Positions 1 through 10,810 of a stretch of DNA of 64,000 bases are shown in pieces (positions within the stretch are counted from its first letter, which is position 1; every line of letters begins with the position of its first letter). The notes below the pieces were generated by a model that made no database searches, was not told the DNA's origin, and saw nothing but the letters and a program-made list of their open reading frames with translations. This DNA comes from Merluccius polli (lineage: Eukaryota; Chordata; Actinopteri; Gadiformes; Merlucciidae), in assembly GCA_030340625.1 (NCBI GenBank), contig JAOPHQ010001994.1:124001-188000 (forward strand). Reading direction: 5' to 3'. A program made the translations under genes and the position numbers.

Positions 1-812
1 GGGGGGGGAAGTGACTCATGTGCCCGCTCCGGACCGCTCCCCCCCCATCTCGCCCTTGGTGTCGGTGTCGGTCGGTCCCGCCGTGGGGCCGCCCCCCCCG
101 TCCGTGTGCCCGCCACTGGCGGTCGCTGACTTGATCCTGGGGGCGGCAGGTGGCTCTCCGCCAGGGTGACCGCAGTGGCAAGGCTCTCGGGCCGGTGGTA
201 GCGGACCCAGGCGGCTGTCCTCGCCGGCAGCCCCTCGATGAATCGTTCGAGGACCACCTGGTCCACCACTTCCTCCGCCGTGTTCTGGTCTGGGACCAGC
301 CATCTCCTGGCCTGGTCCCGTATTTGTTGGGCATAGACGAAGGGCCGGTCCCCCTCGCCGAATGCCAGCGCCCGGAACCGCCGCCGGTGTTCCTCCGGGT
401 ACAGGCCCAGGCGGTCCCGGATGGCTTTCGTGATGGCCTCATAGTCCCGCTGGCCCCCACCTGGCAGACTGTGGGCGGCCCGCTGCGCCTCTCCGGTCAG
501 GAGAGGTAGGAGACGGTGTGCCCACTCCTGGTGAGGCCACCCCGAGACCTCGGCCACCCTCTGGAAGGTCTCCAGAAAGGCCTCGGCGTCGTCTGCCTCC
601 CCCATCTTCGGGATGTGGATCTGGGGGTTGGCCGGTCGGGGTCCCTCGCCGCCTCCCCCGGGTTTGATGAGCTCCCGGAGCATGGTCCGGTCCTCGGCCA
701 GAGACTGGGCCAGCTCCGAGAGCACCTCGTTCTGGGCGAGGTGCAGCTGGCTCTGCCTCTCCGACATCTGGGCCAGGTGTCCCAGTATATTCCCCAACGG
801 GGATTGGTCCAT
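1..812 (-). CDS. gag, partial, open to the window edge
   Basis: The frame starting at the ATG at 812-810 stays open to base 1. It encodes a gag of the same design as the full element at 51276: an N-terminal helical stretch beginning MDQSPLG, a segment 'IHIPKMGEADDAEAFLETF', a capsid-like core ending near 'LPARTAAWVRYHRPESL', then a proline/arginine-rich linker. Gag proteins of this type coat the RNA inside the cytoplasmic particle. The long minus-strand reading frame 497-1201 in another frame is a GC-rich shadow and crosses the LTR boundary. Confidence 0.8.
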   Translation of the reverse strand, partial: MDQSPLGNILGHLAQMSERQSQLHLAQNEVLSELAQSLAEDRTMLRELIKPGGGGEGPRPANPQIHIPKMGEADDAEAFLETFQRVAEVSGWPHQEWAHRLLPLLTGEAQRAAHSLPGGGQRDYEAITKAIRDRLGLYPEEHRRRFRALAFGEGDRPFVYAQQIRDQARRWLVPDQNTAEEVVDQVVLERFIEGLPARTAAWVRYHRPESLATAVTLAESHLPPPGSSQRPPVAGTRTGGAAPRRDRPTPTPRARWGGSGPERAHESLPP

Positions 813-824
813 GGTCGCCTGCTC

Positions 825-842
825 GACCCACGTTGGGCGTCA
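825..842 (-). promoter_or_regulatory. Primer-binding site, tRNA-Lys type
   Basis: One base after the LTR end, the minus strand reads TGACGCCCAACGTGGGTC. This differs at two positions from the 18-nt complement of the tRNA-Lys(1,2) 3' end (TGGCGCCCAACGTGGGGC). The same one-base spacing between LTR and site is seen at 51244/51246. Confidence 0.75.
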
Positions 843-843
843 C

Positions 844-1251
844 TGTAAGGGTTCCGAGCCGACCACAAGAGACCGTTGTGCGGGAAGCGGGTTTTTATTC
901 TCTTCCAGAAGTCCCAACATAACATAACCCCTCTTGGGGTATAAAACACAAAATGAAAAAGGCCGATCCGGGTCAGGACTGCTCGTCCTCCGCTCCTCGA
1001 CCGTGCAAACACAATGTTCATGCAACTCCCGTTCCCGCTTAGGACTACTCGTCCTCCGCTCCTCGATCGTGCACAAAACACAACTCTCCCCCTACTGGAA
1101 CACAAAGCAGACACATAAGTACACTTCCCTGATTGGACCTGATCGCCGGCACCTGCCCGCAACCAGGTCCACTCCCCCCAGCTGATCCGGCGCGCTCCCA
1201 ACCGTCCTCTGCCTCCCCCTGCAGGTCAAACGTCGCACGTCCCCCCCCACA
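844..1251 (-). repeat. LTR (5' LTR of the minus-strand gypsy element)
   Basis: On the minus strand the segment starts TGTGGGG and ends CTTACA, the usual TG...CA ends. A TATA-like 'ttttatac' lies near 940 and an AATAAA polyadenylation signal near 893-898. Two imperfect copies of a block containing 'gaggagcggaggacgag' lie near 985 and 1050, probably duplicated upstream regulatory sequence. Primer-binding site and gag follow immediately. Confidence 0.8.
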
Positions 1252-3243
1252 ACAACCAATAGTACGGTAATGTTAAATCTTACTTGTGAAAAGTAATCCC
1301 GCGATTTCTATATTCGACCATCCGCTCATTTGAGCAGGAATAGCTGAACACCAGCTCGGCATCCTTGTTTTCTTCTCCTGGCCATACGTGTCAACTGTCA
1401 ATCTATGCTGCTCCCCACCCCCATCACCACTCCAAGATGGCCGCCGAATTTCTCGCGCCACAGCAGCCAATGCTCCGTCTATGTATAAGATGTCTATGGT
1501 TTGTATACTGCGCGCAACGTGGTTTCTGGCGCATGAAATACGTCACCACCAAACGTTAGCGATTGGTTAAGGCAGATCCAGAGTGGCACTGGGCAGAGCC
1601 AATAGGTTTTAAACTTCAACAGCACCCGCCTTCAAGTGAGACATTGTTTGTCTCTACAGCACTGCTAGACCTTTAGTATGAAGGTAATGAGTACCAAGGT
1701 CTAGTTAGGACTAGGCTAGGTCCATCGGCCAATCAGATCGCGGTTATGCAAATACACTAGCGTGCCGCTACCAGAGCTATAGAGAAAACAGAGTTACGAC
1801 ACGCTTTGATGTCGCCGCCAGGGCTGTCACGTGGTTCATGTAAGCCTCAATAGTTCCAAACAAACCGCAAGCTGCCATAGCGGTCATTGACTTGTATTGA
1901 CAGAGTGAGCTATTGCATGGTAAATATCAAAATAAAACACACGTTTTTGCGCTATTGCATGTATGTTAGCGTCAATTATGCTTTTGAGCTGTAGTACTGC
2001 ATTGATTACTTTTGAATAATAATAATAGTACACTTTTGGCGGGAAAAGTTTGTGTTAGCTTGGTTAGGTTACTTACGTGAGTGATGCTAAATTTATAAGG
2101 TTGGTTGTTCTGTAGTTACCATTTAATTTGTATTATTATTATTGCACTCTTAGCACTTACCTGTTTTGTGAAATGTCAGCTTTTCCAAAGTACGTTTTAT
2201 CTTTATTACCAAGTTTAGTTATTTTAAAAGGACATGTAGGAGACTAAAGGACATTTAGTTATTTTTGTAGGACACGCATCAGAACCATGGAGATTTTAAG
2301 ATGGAGCCATGTATCAGATCTATCAAACAACCACTAATTATGCTTGAATATGATCAGTCAAAATCTAACTCTACAAGCAACTTGCAACACTTGCAATTTA
2401 TGTTAGAGCTGATGGACTGGAATAAGTATGACTGGTACAAAAGTTGTTAAATAAACAAGATTTTTATTTAAAAAAATATTGAAACAAGAACAATTGTGTG
2501 TGTGTTTGTGTGTGTACAAGAAAAAGAAATGAATAGGAATAATAATAATAAATATATATTGTTATTACCATACATAATATATTATTATATTAATAATAAA
2601 TAATAACAATAATAATAATAACAATAATAAAAGAATAATAAGAACAAACTAGAACAATAACAGCAGTGTATGTTAAACAAAAACCATTAACAGACAAACA
2701 AAGTGGGGCAATGAAACCATAAACACACACAGAGGGCTCTGGAGAAGGGGAAAGAATGTCCTCACAGCCGCCTCACTCAAGACTGCCTGGAAAAGGGCTC
2801 CTGCATGTGTCACGGGGCGAGGCTAAAAGCTGGTGGCATGAATGGACAAAGATTGTAAAGGTGAAGGCAGCGTCACAAGATCTTGCTTTGTTTAATGGTC
2901 CTCAATGAAAACTTCAAACCAATACACAAGCAAACAAGACCTTTTATGGCAGTTCCATTCACACCCTTCTCATGCTTTTAATCTGTAACCTGTAAAAAAG
3001 TAAACAGGGTCAGGGAGAATGGTTAGATACGACAGCAGGTAGCGCTTAGTCTGTACTTGATATAATACATTCCCGGCATCATATCAGTGGGTGGAGATAG
3101 ACTGCTAGATAAACGGATAGACAAATGATATCCCACCACCCCCCTGATTGACATTACTGCTTAGAGAGAAGCCTGTGATCTTTGATATTGTCCAAGTTCA
3201 AGACAGCTATGGTTACATCTTTTTGTAGATCAGTGGGTTTACC
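1252..3243. other. Non-coding, MITE fragments and AT-rich repeats
   Basis: No supported gene. About 1500-1645 is a repeat also found inverted at 46775-46910 (it includes 'ggcactgggcagagccaat'). The block may end near 1717 at GGCTA, like the TAGCCTGG MITEs elsewhere in the window. Bases 2510-2650 are a degenerate AAT/ATT-rich low-complexity tract. The remainder shows no motif I can name. Confidence 0.6.
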
Positions 3244-3882
3244 ATGGTTGGCTGTGCAGCGTTTGGATGCAGCAATCGATCCGAGAAAGGAGTCCGGATG
3301 TATGGCTTCCCCAAGGACATTGACCGCCAGAAAAGGTGGGTGGCGATGGTCAGCAGGCAAAACTTTAAGATTAAAAGTGACAACAACAACAGAAAACTTT
3401 GTGAAGTAAGTAATGGCCACAGAGGTTTTATGATACATTTACTAAAATATCAAAGGGTATTGTACACCTGAATGTAAAGAAAAACATTACAATTATAGTG
3501 CAACAGAAAATGTGAAGTATGCGGGGGAAACTGAACTTAGCCTATGACTTATGACATCATTACCTCCCGGTAGTTACACTTTGAGGACAACCAGTTCATG
3601 GAAACCAAAAGAGGCACATGGAAGTTGAGACCAGATGCTGTCCCAACCATTTTTATCCATCGCCCCAAGCCCAAGAGGAGGAAAACACCCTCGAGGATGA
3701 TGGCTTCTGCAGAAGTTAAAACACCTGATGACCACACTTACTGCACAGAATCAAACCTTGGTATGACACCAGTGAACACAGTCTTTCCACAGCTTTTCCC
3801 ATTTCATGTATTTCAAAAACAAGCTATTGTATTGATATTATTACAACACAAGTGGTGCACTAATTTGAGGGAAAATGTATGA
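3244..3882 (+). CDS. THAP-domain protein, first two coding exons (partial)
   Basis: Exon 1 (3244-3405) encodes a THAP zinc-finger start: MVGCAAFGCSNR, then 'YGFPKD', 'RQKRWV' and 'RKLCE'. It ends at a consensus GTAAGT donor. A 168-bp intron ends with TAG at 3571-3573. Exon 2 (from 3574) continues LHFEDNQF and DAVPTIF, completing the C2CH set (C4, C9, then C-x2-H across the junction). THAP domains bind DNA and occur in host transcription factors and P-element-type transposases. After a basic PKPKRRK stretch exon 2 may splice at 3762 (GTATGA); unspliced it stops at 3882. No further exon was recognised, so this may be a broken gene or one whose rest lies beyond the L2 insertion. Confidence 0.7.
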
Positions 3883-4529
3883 TTTTATATACTTAAGAAC
3901 CGTATAGTGAAGTATACTTGGCTTATACTGAAAAATATAAAGAATAGTCTAAAGCCTAATTTATACTCCTGCGTACAGTGCTCTACGTCGGTTACGGAGA
4001 GCCCTCTCCGTCGTCATGAAATATTTTTTAGGAGACGGCAAGGGCTGCGATTGGTCATCTAAAAACTAAAGGTCCAGCCACGCCCACATCCGGATTGGAA
4101 GGTCCAGCCCCGCCCACATCCAGTACCTTTTTTTATCGTGCTTCATTTAGGACGAAACTTGCTGCATTTAAGAGACCTGCTAACTGTTTCTTTTTAACGT
4201 ACATAAATGTTGTCATCTATAAAACGAAATTAAAAATCTATAATTAGATCAGCCAAAAAAAGACAAATGTGTTTATATTTTGTAATATCCATAGGCATAC
4301 ATCATTATTTGCCTCCACTTGGATAATTTTGCATCTTCGTGGTATGAATTGGCAACATGGGGCGAGTTGAATTTAACTTTTTGAAACATATCTCCCACAG
4401 CATTTAAAGGCCTACTGCATTATCTATCATTTTAATACAGTATCTGTTTGTATTAGGCAATTGTAGTCAATAAGGCAAATCAATAAACACTAGGCCAGGT
4501 ATGCGTCCTTAAGTAGACGCTAGTAGACG
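3883..4529. other. Non-coding
   Basis: No gene seen. Around 4070-4125 the phrase 'ggtccagccacgcccac' occurs, followed by a near copy. A similar phrase lies on the opposite strand near 14230-14255, so these may be ends of one older repeat into which the L2 inserted; the match is too short to be sure. Confidence 0.35.
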
Positions 4530-4791
4530 CTTCGCTCTTCGCTCTCCGCTCTTACTTTCTTACTTTTCTTTTTTTTCCTATTGTAATCCTGTCCTTTTGC
4601 TACAAAATTTATGGAAAGCGGGTCCTGGATACTTCTAAATCACTGGGAGCTTAATTTATGAAAGTATCTGAAGGCTACCACTATTATTTAAACCCTTTTT
4701 ACTTCGTGAGTGTGGCCTATCAGCAGCATAAGCCTGCACTATACTGACTGGGTTTGTGGAGCTCAGCTAAGATAAGCTAATTAGCAACAAG

Positions 4792-6367
4792 ATGCCTCCC
4801 TTTTCCACGGATGACTACCACAAACTTCTCCAGAAGATAGCAGTACTGGAGACGAAAATTCTGCGACTCGAAGTCAACGTGGAGGTAAATGGTCAATATG
4901 GGAATGAAACCACTCTACCGATGACCCAAATCAGTGGAAAGGAGCAGGCTAACAGACAAATGCTTTGTGCAAAGCCAAAGTATAATTCATGGAAAGATAA
5001 ATCGCTTCCCTCAGATATGGGAAGACGGTTAACAGGCAGAACCCAGCACCTGGAGACTCGTGATGATACTGAGTGGCCTGCACTGCCGTCACACAGGAGG
5101 GTCTCTTCAACCCCAGTACCAAGGAGAAAACAGCCGTGGAATGTGGCTAAAACAAAAAGTAAGAGCACACCGACCACAGACACAGGGATTCTACTAGAGA
5201 ACAGATTTGCTCCACTTTTACAAGACCCTGACTCCCCAAAAGAAAGGTAATCTTCCAGCACCGGAGAAAGGTATGAGGCTAAATCATATACTAAAAGGCT
5301 GCAGAAAGAGCTAACCACTGGGCCTCAAACGCTGATAGTGGGTGACGGAGCTGTGAATAAGACAAAACACTTTTTCAGCAAAAACACCAAAGTACTTTGT
5401 TTTACCAATGATATGGTGTCCGATATCTCAGAGAACATTTTGGAAATCACTGCTGAGCATCCGACAGTGAAATCTCTCGTCATTCACACAGGAGCACTTG
5501 ATGTTGTCAAGCAACAATCAGAGGTATTGAAACGGGATTTTAATGATCTGCTGAACAAAGTTCGATGTCTGAATACTGAGGTGTTCATCAGTGGACCTCT
5601 ACCAACAGTTCGGCGAGGAGACGATAGATTCAGCAGTCTGTTGATGCTAAACAGATGGCTCAAAGATACGTGTGCTGCTCAATCAGTTTATTGACTTTAT
5701 TGACAATTTCAACATTTTTTGGGAACGCAGACACCTCTTTGAGGCAGATGGATTTTGTCTTAACAAGTCAGGAGTACAGCTGTTAAGCTACAACATTTTT
5801 GATTTTTTGCGTCAGTCACCAGCAGCCCCTGCCAAGGACAACAGGCGAGACAATCCAAAACAACAGATAAGACAGCCTTCTGGAGAAAAACTGCTACCGC
5901 CTGAGATTGACCATGAAGGACAGCACACCGAGAGAGAGGCTTTAACGTCATCATCCTTAACCCAACACGAGGAGTTTCCCCCAGCCCCAACATCCCAACA
6001 TGAGGAGTCTCCCCCAGCCCCAACAACCCAACAGGAGGAGTCTCCCCCAGCCCCAACAGCCCAACAAGTGGAGTCTCCCCCAGCCCCACCAGGAGACTCC
6101 CAACTTTCACCCACCGGGACCCCATCCAGCCTTTCATTCTCTCCACGCAGTCCGGATTCCCCATTCCACCATTTTCTGGATTTCCAACTCACACCACGCC
6201 CAAATCCCATTTTTTCTCCCCTAAATCCCCCTCCTCGTCCAGCCCCTCCCATTCCACCACGCTGGAAAACACCATCACCCAAACGTCACAGAGCCCCCCC
6301 ACTTCCTCTGACTCAGATAATCTGTGAGTCGGACCGATATGTTGCCGGGTCCAGGCTGCAATACTGA
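4792..6367 (+). pseudogene. L2 ORF1 with SGNH/esterase-like domain, broken
   Basis: The frame begins MPPFSTDDYHKLL with a coiled-coil-like N-terminus, is stopped by TAA at 5248-5250, then continues in the same frame. It includes 'LIVGDGAVNKTK' (GD-type block I), 'VIHTGALDVVK' and a C-terminal 'FEADGFCLNKSGVQLL' (D-x-x-H-like block with the histidine replaced). A frameshift near 5690, in a repeated 'ttgactttattgac', moves to the frame running 5672-6367. CR1/L2 ORF1 proteins commonly carry such esterase-like domains and bind the element RNA. The last third is proline-rich and ends within the start of ORF2. Confidence 0.75.
5964..6095 (+). repeat. 33-bp coding minisatellite in L2 ORF1
   Basis: Four head-to-tail copies of a 33-bp unit, each encoding about EESPPAPTxQ plus one residue. 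The unit length is a multiple of three, so the reading frame is kept. It gives the ORF1 C-terminus a low-complexity proline-rich spacer. Confidence 0.8.
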
Positions 6368-7541
6368 TACCAATAATGTTCTCCCCCAAGAAAAGTCAGG
6401 GCCCTATGGAGTTCAGATAGCCTTCTCAATCCCTGTGATGACAGGTAACAGAAGAATGGTTAAACTGGTGAGAAATAAAAAGGGTAAATCTGCCAATTTA
6501 TTAAGTATAGCATGTCAACCTCAAAATATACCAGTGTCTCCTGCTATCTCCACAAGATTAGCTCTACTCAATATCAGATCACTAGTCAACAAATCACTGT
6601 TAGTTAATGACGTCATTATGACCTATGATCTAGATTTTTTACTTCTTAGTGAAACATGGCTGACTGAATGTAGCTGTTGTGCTATTCTCAATGAGGCAGC
6701 ACCAACAAATTTCAGTTTTATGAACAAGTGTCGAACTGGTAAGAAAGGCGGGGGAGTTGCTGCCATCTTTAAATCTGTATTTCAGTGCAAAGAAATTACG
6801 TTAGGTGATTTTAGCTCTTTTGAATATCTCTGTTTTTTACTAAAAGGTGATCCAAAAGTTATTTTTTTAATCATTTATAGACCTCCAAGATACTCAGGAA
6901 AATGCATTGATGAGTTTGCTGAACTGCTGTCAGTTATCTGTACTGATTACAACTTTTTTATCATAACAGGGGATTTTAACATTCACGTAGACAATAACAT
7001 GGACAGTAATGCCAAAGAACTCTCTGCTCTACTTGACACTTTTGGCCTCTTGCAACATGTGAAAGGGCCCACACACACTCGAGGCCACACTCTGGATCTG
7101 GTTATCTCTAAAGGTGTTAACATTTCTTCTGTTGATGTTAAGGACTTGGCTCTTTCTGATCATTTCTGTGTGTTCTTTGACTTACAGATCATTCCAAATG
7201 TTCAGTTAACCTCTGTGTCTGTTAAGAGAAGGTACATAAATGAGAATACCAGTGCAAAGTTTATGGAGGCTATAGCTATGTCACCAACTGTGAGTGCAGA
7301 GTCAGTTGATGAACTCCTAGATAAATTTAACTGGAAAATCTCAAATGTCATGGATGCTGTTGCACCTATTAAAACTAAGACGACCTTGATCAGAAAGAAA
7401 ACACCATGGAGGAACACTATGATGGTAAAGGCTTTAAAAACAGAATGCAGGAAAGCAGAGTGTAAGTGGAGAAAAACTAAACTTCCAATTCACCATGACC
7501 TCTACAAAATAAGTCTTTGTAATTTTAACTATGATTTAGTC

Positions 7542-8706
7542 CAGCGGTTCCCAAACTTTTTTTCCTGAGCACCCCCTTCTACATCTCAACCGGGTTGGCG
7601 CACCCCCAATCCCCACTTAAAAAAAAAAAAAAAACGCAACAAAGCTTTGTTTTATCGCCATATAAAGACATGTTTAATCATGCGCAAATAACCAGAACAC
7701 GCATGACAATAACACCATCAACAAAGTTTCAATATAGTGCAACAAAGCTACACACAAGTTTCCACTTTTAAGAGGATGAGTGACAGACACGGCTCAGGGA
7801 CAGGAAGTAGGCCTACGGTTATTTTCAGCCGCGTAAAAGACAAACTGCAGCAATAGGCCTATTAAACGGCCGTGGACCTATAGCAGCATTATAACACAAC
7901 GGTTATGGAAAATAGAACGACAGTACATTGAATTCAATTGCAATGAAGTTACAAACGATCCGCAACATTAAGAGAATAGGCTCCGAAACAGATAAACAGG
8001 GGCCGGGATCCCACCTCGGCCGGCGCGCGCCGGCCCTCACTTTCATTGCGCCGCGGGGTTTCGTAGGACCCTCTGACTCGCGCGTGCGTTAGACTCCTTG
8101 GTCCGTGTTTCAAGACGGGTCGGGTGGGTAGCCGACATCGCCGCCGACCCCTTGTGCCAGTTGTACGTGAGCCGGATCCCCGCCCTGAACGACGCGACGC
8201 GGTTGGGACGCACTGAGGACAGTCCGTCCCGGTCGACAGTCACGCCGGGGGCGAGGGGGCCCCGTCCCCAACCCCCGTGAGGGGGGAGGAAGGCGCAGCG
8301 AGATACTGCGTCCGCGGCCCCCGGGAAGCGGCGAGGTCGGAGCGGGGGGGCGCTGTAAAGCCAGAGGCCGAAGCCAGCGGCCGCCTTCGCCCCCGAACCC
8401 TTCCAAGCCGACCCAGAGCCGGTCGCGGCGCACCGCCGCGGAGGAAATGAAGACAGCAGCGGTCTTCTTCTACGTTTCTATCAAAAACTAAGAAATTATA
8501 GTTTTTTTATTTAAAATAAAAGGGATTACAAAGGAACTGTTTACTGTTCATGTTTTTTTATTTTATGGAAACATCCCACTTAAAAAAACAGCGCTGTAAT
8601 TGTGTAATATTACACCAGACCGCCATTACATTTTTCCTCTCGCGCACCCCCTGGTCGCAGCTCACGCACCCCTGGGGGTGCGCGCACCACACTTTGGGAA
8701 TGCCTG
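7542..8706. mobile_element. hAT-type non-autonomous element carrying 28S rRNA sequence
   Basis: Ends CAGCGGTTCCCAAAC and, from the other side, CAGGCATTCCCAAAG are imperfect inverted repeats of the common hAT type. The flanks ATTTAGTC (7534-7541) and ACTTAGTC (8707-8714) form an 8-bp TSD with one mismatch, and the L2 reading continues on both sides. There is no transposase. The central 446 bp are ribosomal, see the rRNA entry. Confidence 0.85.
8003..8448 (-). rRNA. 28S rRNA fragment (D2-D3 region), displaced copy
   Basis: On the minus strand the sequence reads as vertebrate large-subunit rRNA. It has 'gcgatgtcggctaccc', 'gacccgtcttgaaacacgg' and 'accaaggagtctaac' in the known order, preceded by a GC-rich expansion segment with 'cggcggtgcgccgcgaccgg' and followed by 'ggccgaggtgggatccc'. 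This is a truncated non-functional copy inside a DNA transposon, not an rDNA unit. The reading frames seen across it (8043-8433) are artefacts of rRNA sequence. Confidence 0.9.
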
Positions 8707-9337
8707 ACTTAGTCAAGGCTAGACTGCAACACTTCTGAAATTATTAATAAGAACATCAACAACACTCACACTCTATTTGCTATGGTTGATAAGCTGACAA
8801 CCCCCCCTAAACAGATAGCTCCAGAACTCCTTTCCACAGCAAAATGCAATGAATTTGCTTGCTTTTTCAGTGAAAAAATCCAGTCCATAAGGTTAAATAT
8901 TAACACAAATCAACAAAACAATAAAATAACGCAATCCCTAAGACCTCCCAGGAATAACTCAACTGCGATGTCAGAATTTAATACAGTTGACCAACAAACC
9001 ATAGAGGAAACAGTTCAGCATCTAAAACCATCAACATGCTGTCTTGACACAATGCCATCAGACTTTTTAAAAACTATTGTGAACTCTGTCCAAATAGATT
9101 TGCGACAAATACTAAATAGCTCACTTCAATCGGGCACATTTCCTAAATCCCTAAAAGTAGCGGCCATTAAGCCACTCTTAAAAAAGAGAATGCTGGATGC
9201 TTCCATGTTAACCAACTACAGACCTATCTCAAATCTTCCTTTTATAGCCAAGATCGTTGAGAAAGTGGTTTTTAATCAACTCAGCAATTTCTTGAATTCC
9301 AGTGGCCTTTTTGACAAATTTCAATCAGGCTTCCGAC

Positions 9338-10810
9338 CAGTGCCGGTTCTAACCTCCATGGGGCCCTAAGCAAAATCCTGTTAAGGGGCCCTCCTATCTG
9401 AACTCTGCGGGCCAAAATATAACCATGTTTTACAGTCACCTTTATTAGTCTTGTCTTTGGGGTAAGAAAAATCCTGTCTTGGTTTGAATGGACCTCTGCG
9501 CACAAACTCAGTTCGCATAGAGTCTGTTAAGACTGGAGGCCAGTCTGCTGGGTCATTTGGTGGAGCGGTTTTAGGGTCTGGGCTGCTTGTACTGGCTGTT
9601 CAAAAGTGACTTATATTAACACTACATGAGTTAAAAGTAATTGTTTCAAATTCAAATACATTTGAAAAGCCTACAACTAATAGTTGCAATAACCACAGCA
9701 CAGGCTATAACAATATGAAAAATGACAATAATAAGTTTCCATATGAACAAAAACCATAACTGTTCAGATAGCCAATGTTGTTATTTAAATGTTATTAAAT
9801 GAATTACAATGAATATGTTTAATACTTCATGCTTATAATTTAGACTAGGCCTGCTATGTGTATATCTAGTGTGCAGGCAGCACAGCAAATCAAAATTCAA
9901 CTAAATATTTAGGCTAGTCAAAGTTAATCCTTTTGCCTTCTTTCCATTTGATAAAGGCGTTCAGTTGTATCTAAGCCAAGCCAACTAACGTTGGACTGAA
10001 ATACAGTGATGGGCAGTAGCGTCGACGCTACAAGCTGTGAGGATGTCATCGCGCCTATCGCATGATTTAGACTTGACGGTTTCGGCAGACAACCCGTTCT
10101 CATCCCAACTCGTAATATAGGCTACCGACGATTTGTCACGCCCCTAGACGTCTGATACTGATGCCAAAGATACCCTCCCGCATCTGTGTGAAACGATCTG
10201 GGTTCTCATAAACCCGATCGCGGTGGTAAGAGACGAGCAGAGTCTACAGCGTCCGCTCGCAGAGCAGAGTCTACAGCGTCCGCAGTCTACTGTGAAACAA
10301 TTCACTCCAAAAAGGGTTATGGGTTATGGTTAGGGTTATGGTTAGGGTTATGGTTATGGTTAGCGTAATCTATCACCGTGACCGGGTTATTATTGGAGTG
10401 AATGGACGCTGTAGACTCTGCTCTGCGAGCGGACGCTGTAGTTGGGATGAGAACGGGCTGCGGTTGAGTATGTGGGGATTTTTTCGGTCGCAATTGGGTT
10501 GCACATTTTTAAAAGTGGTGGGGACAAAATTCAAATTATAAATAGTGGTGGGGACCAGGGCCGGATTAGCCAATGCGTTTTCTGGGCACGGGCCCAGGGG
10601 GCCCGGCCATAGAGGGGGCCCGGCGTTCAGATCTTTTTTTTTTTTTTCCGCGGTAATTCCGCTTCATCTTCTTATCATTGTAGGCACTAGCTGTCGCTAT
10701 AGGCTACCTGTCGCAAGTTTGACTGAAGTGGAGACGGGGGGAGGGGCCTTAATTAACCTGTGGGGCCCTACGCAACTTGCGTAGTGTGCGTATAGGGAGA
10801 ACCGGCTATG
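9338..10810. mobile_element. hAT-type non-autonomous element in L2 ORF2
   Basis: Terminal repeats CAGTGCCGGTTCT and, inverted, CATAGCCGGTTCT; perfect 8-bp TSD CTTCCGAC at 9330-9337 and 10811-10818. Subterminal 'ggggccct' and 'gggcccgg' blocks occur at both ends. There is no transposase. About 10085-10465 looks like a second element nested inside (see next entry). Confidence 0.85.
10085..10463. repeat. Nested inverted-repeat element with telomere-like tract
   Basis: Left 'cccgttctcatcccaac' (about 10096-10112) matches inverted 'gttgggatgagaacggg' (about 10441-10457). A second inner pair, 'cagagtctacagcgtccgc', also recurs inverted. The host sequence 'gatttagacttga(t/c)ggtttcgg' followed by 'ttgagtatgtgggga' is uninterrupted at about 38231-38271, which shows this segment is an insertion. 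At 10316-10366 there are several GGGTTATGGTTA units resembling degenerate telomere repeats. Confidence 0.65.

Larger units (their letters stand above)
1..1251 (-). mobile_element. Gmr1-like Ty3/gypsy retrotransposon, 5' end only (cut by window edge)
   Basis: Read on the minus strand this is LTR, primer-binding site, then gag running off the window at base 1. The gag matches in layout and wording the gag of the complete element at 50897-55826, so the same family is inferred. The LTR is a different length (408 versus 348 bp), so this is another subfamily rather than a close copy. No TSD can be tested because the other end lies outside the window. Confidence 0.85.

Noticed and set aside
497..1201. 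Long minus-strand reading frame of 234 codons
   Set aside because: It crosses the LTR and primer site and lies out of frame with the real gag; arginine/serine-rich composition is a GC-shadow.
8043..8433. Overlapping reading frames on both strands
   Set aside because: They lie within the 28S rRNA fragment and have no protein meaning.
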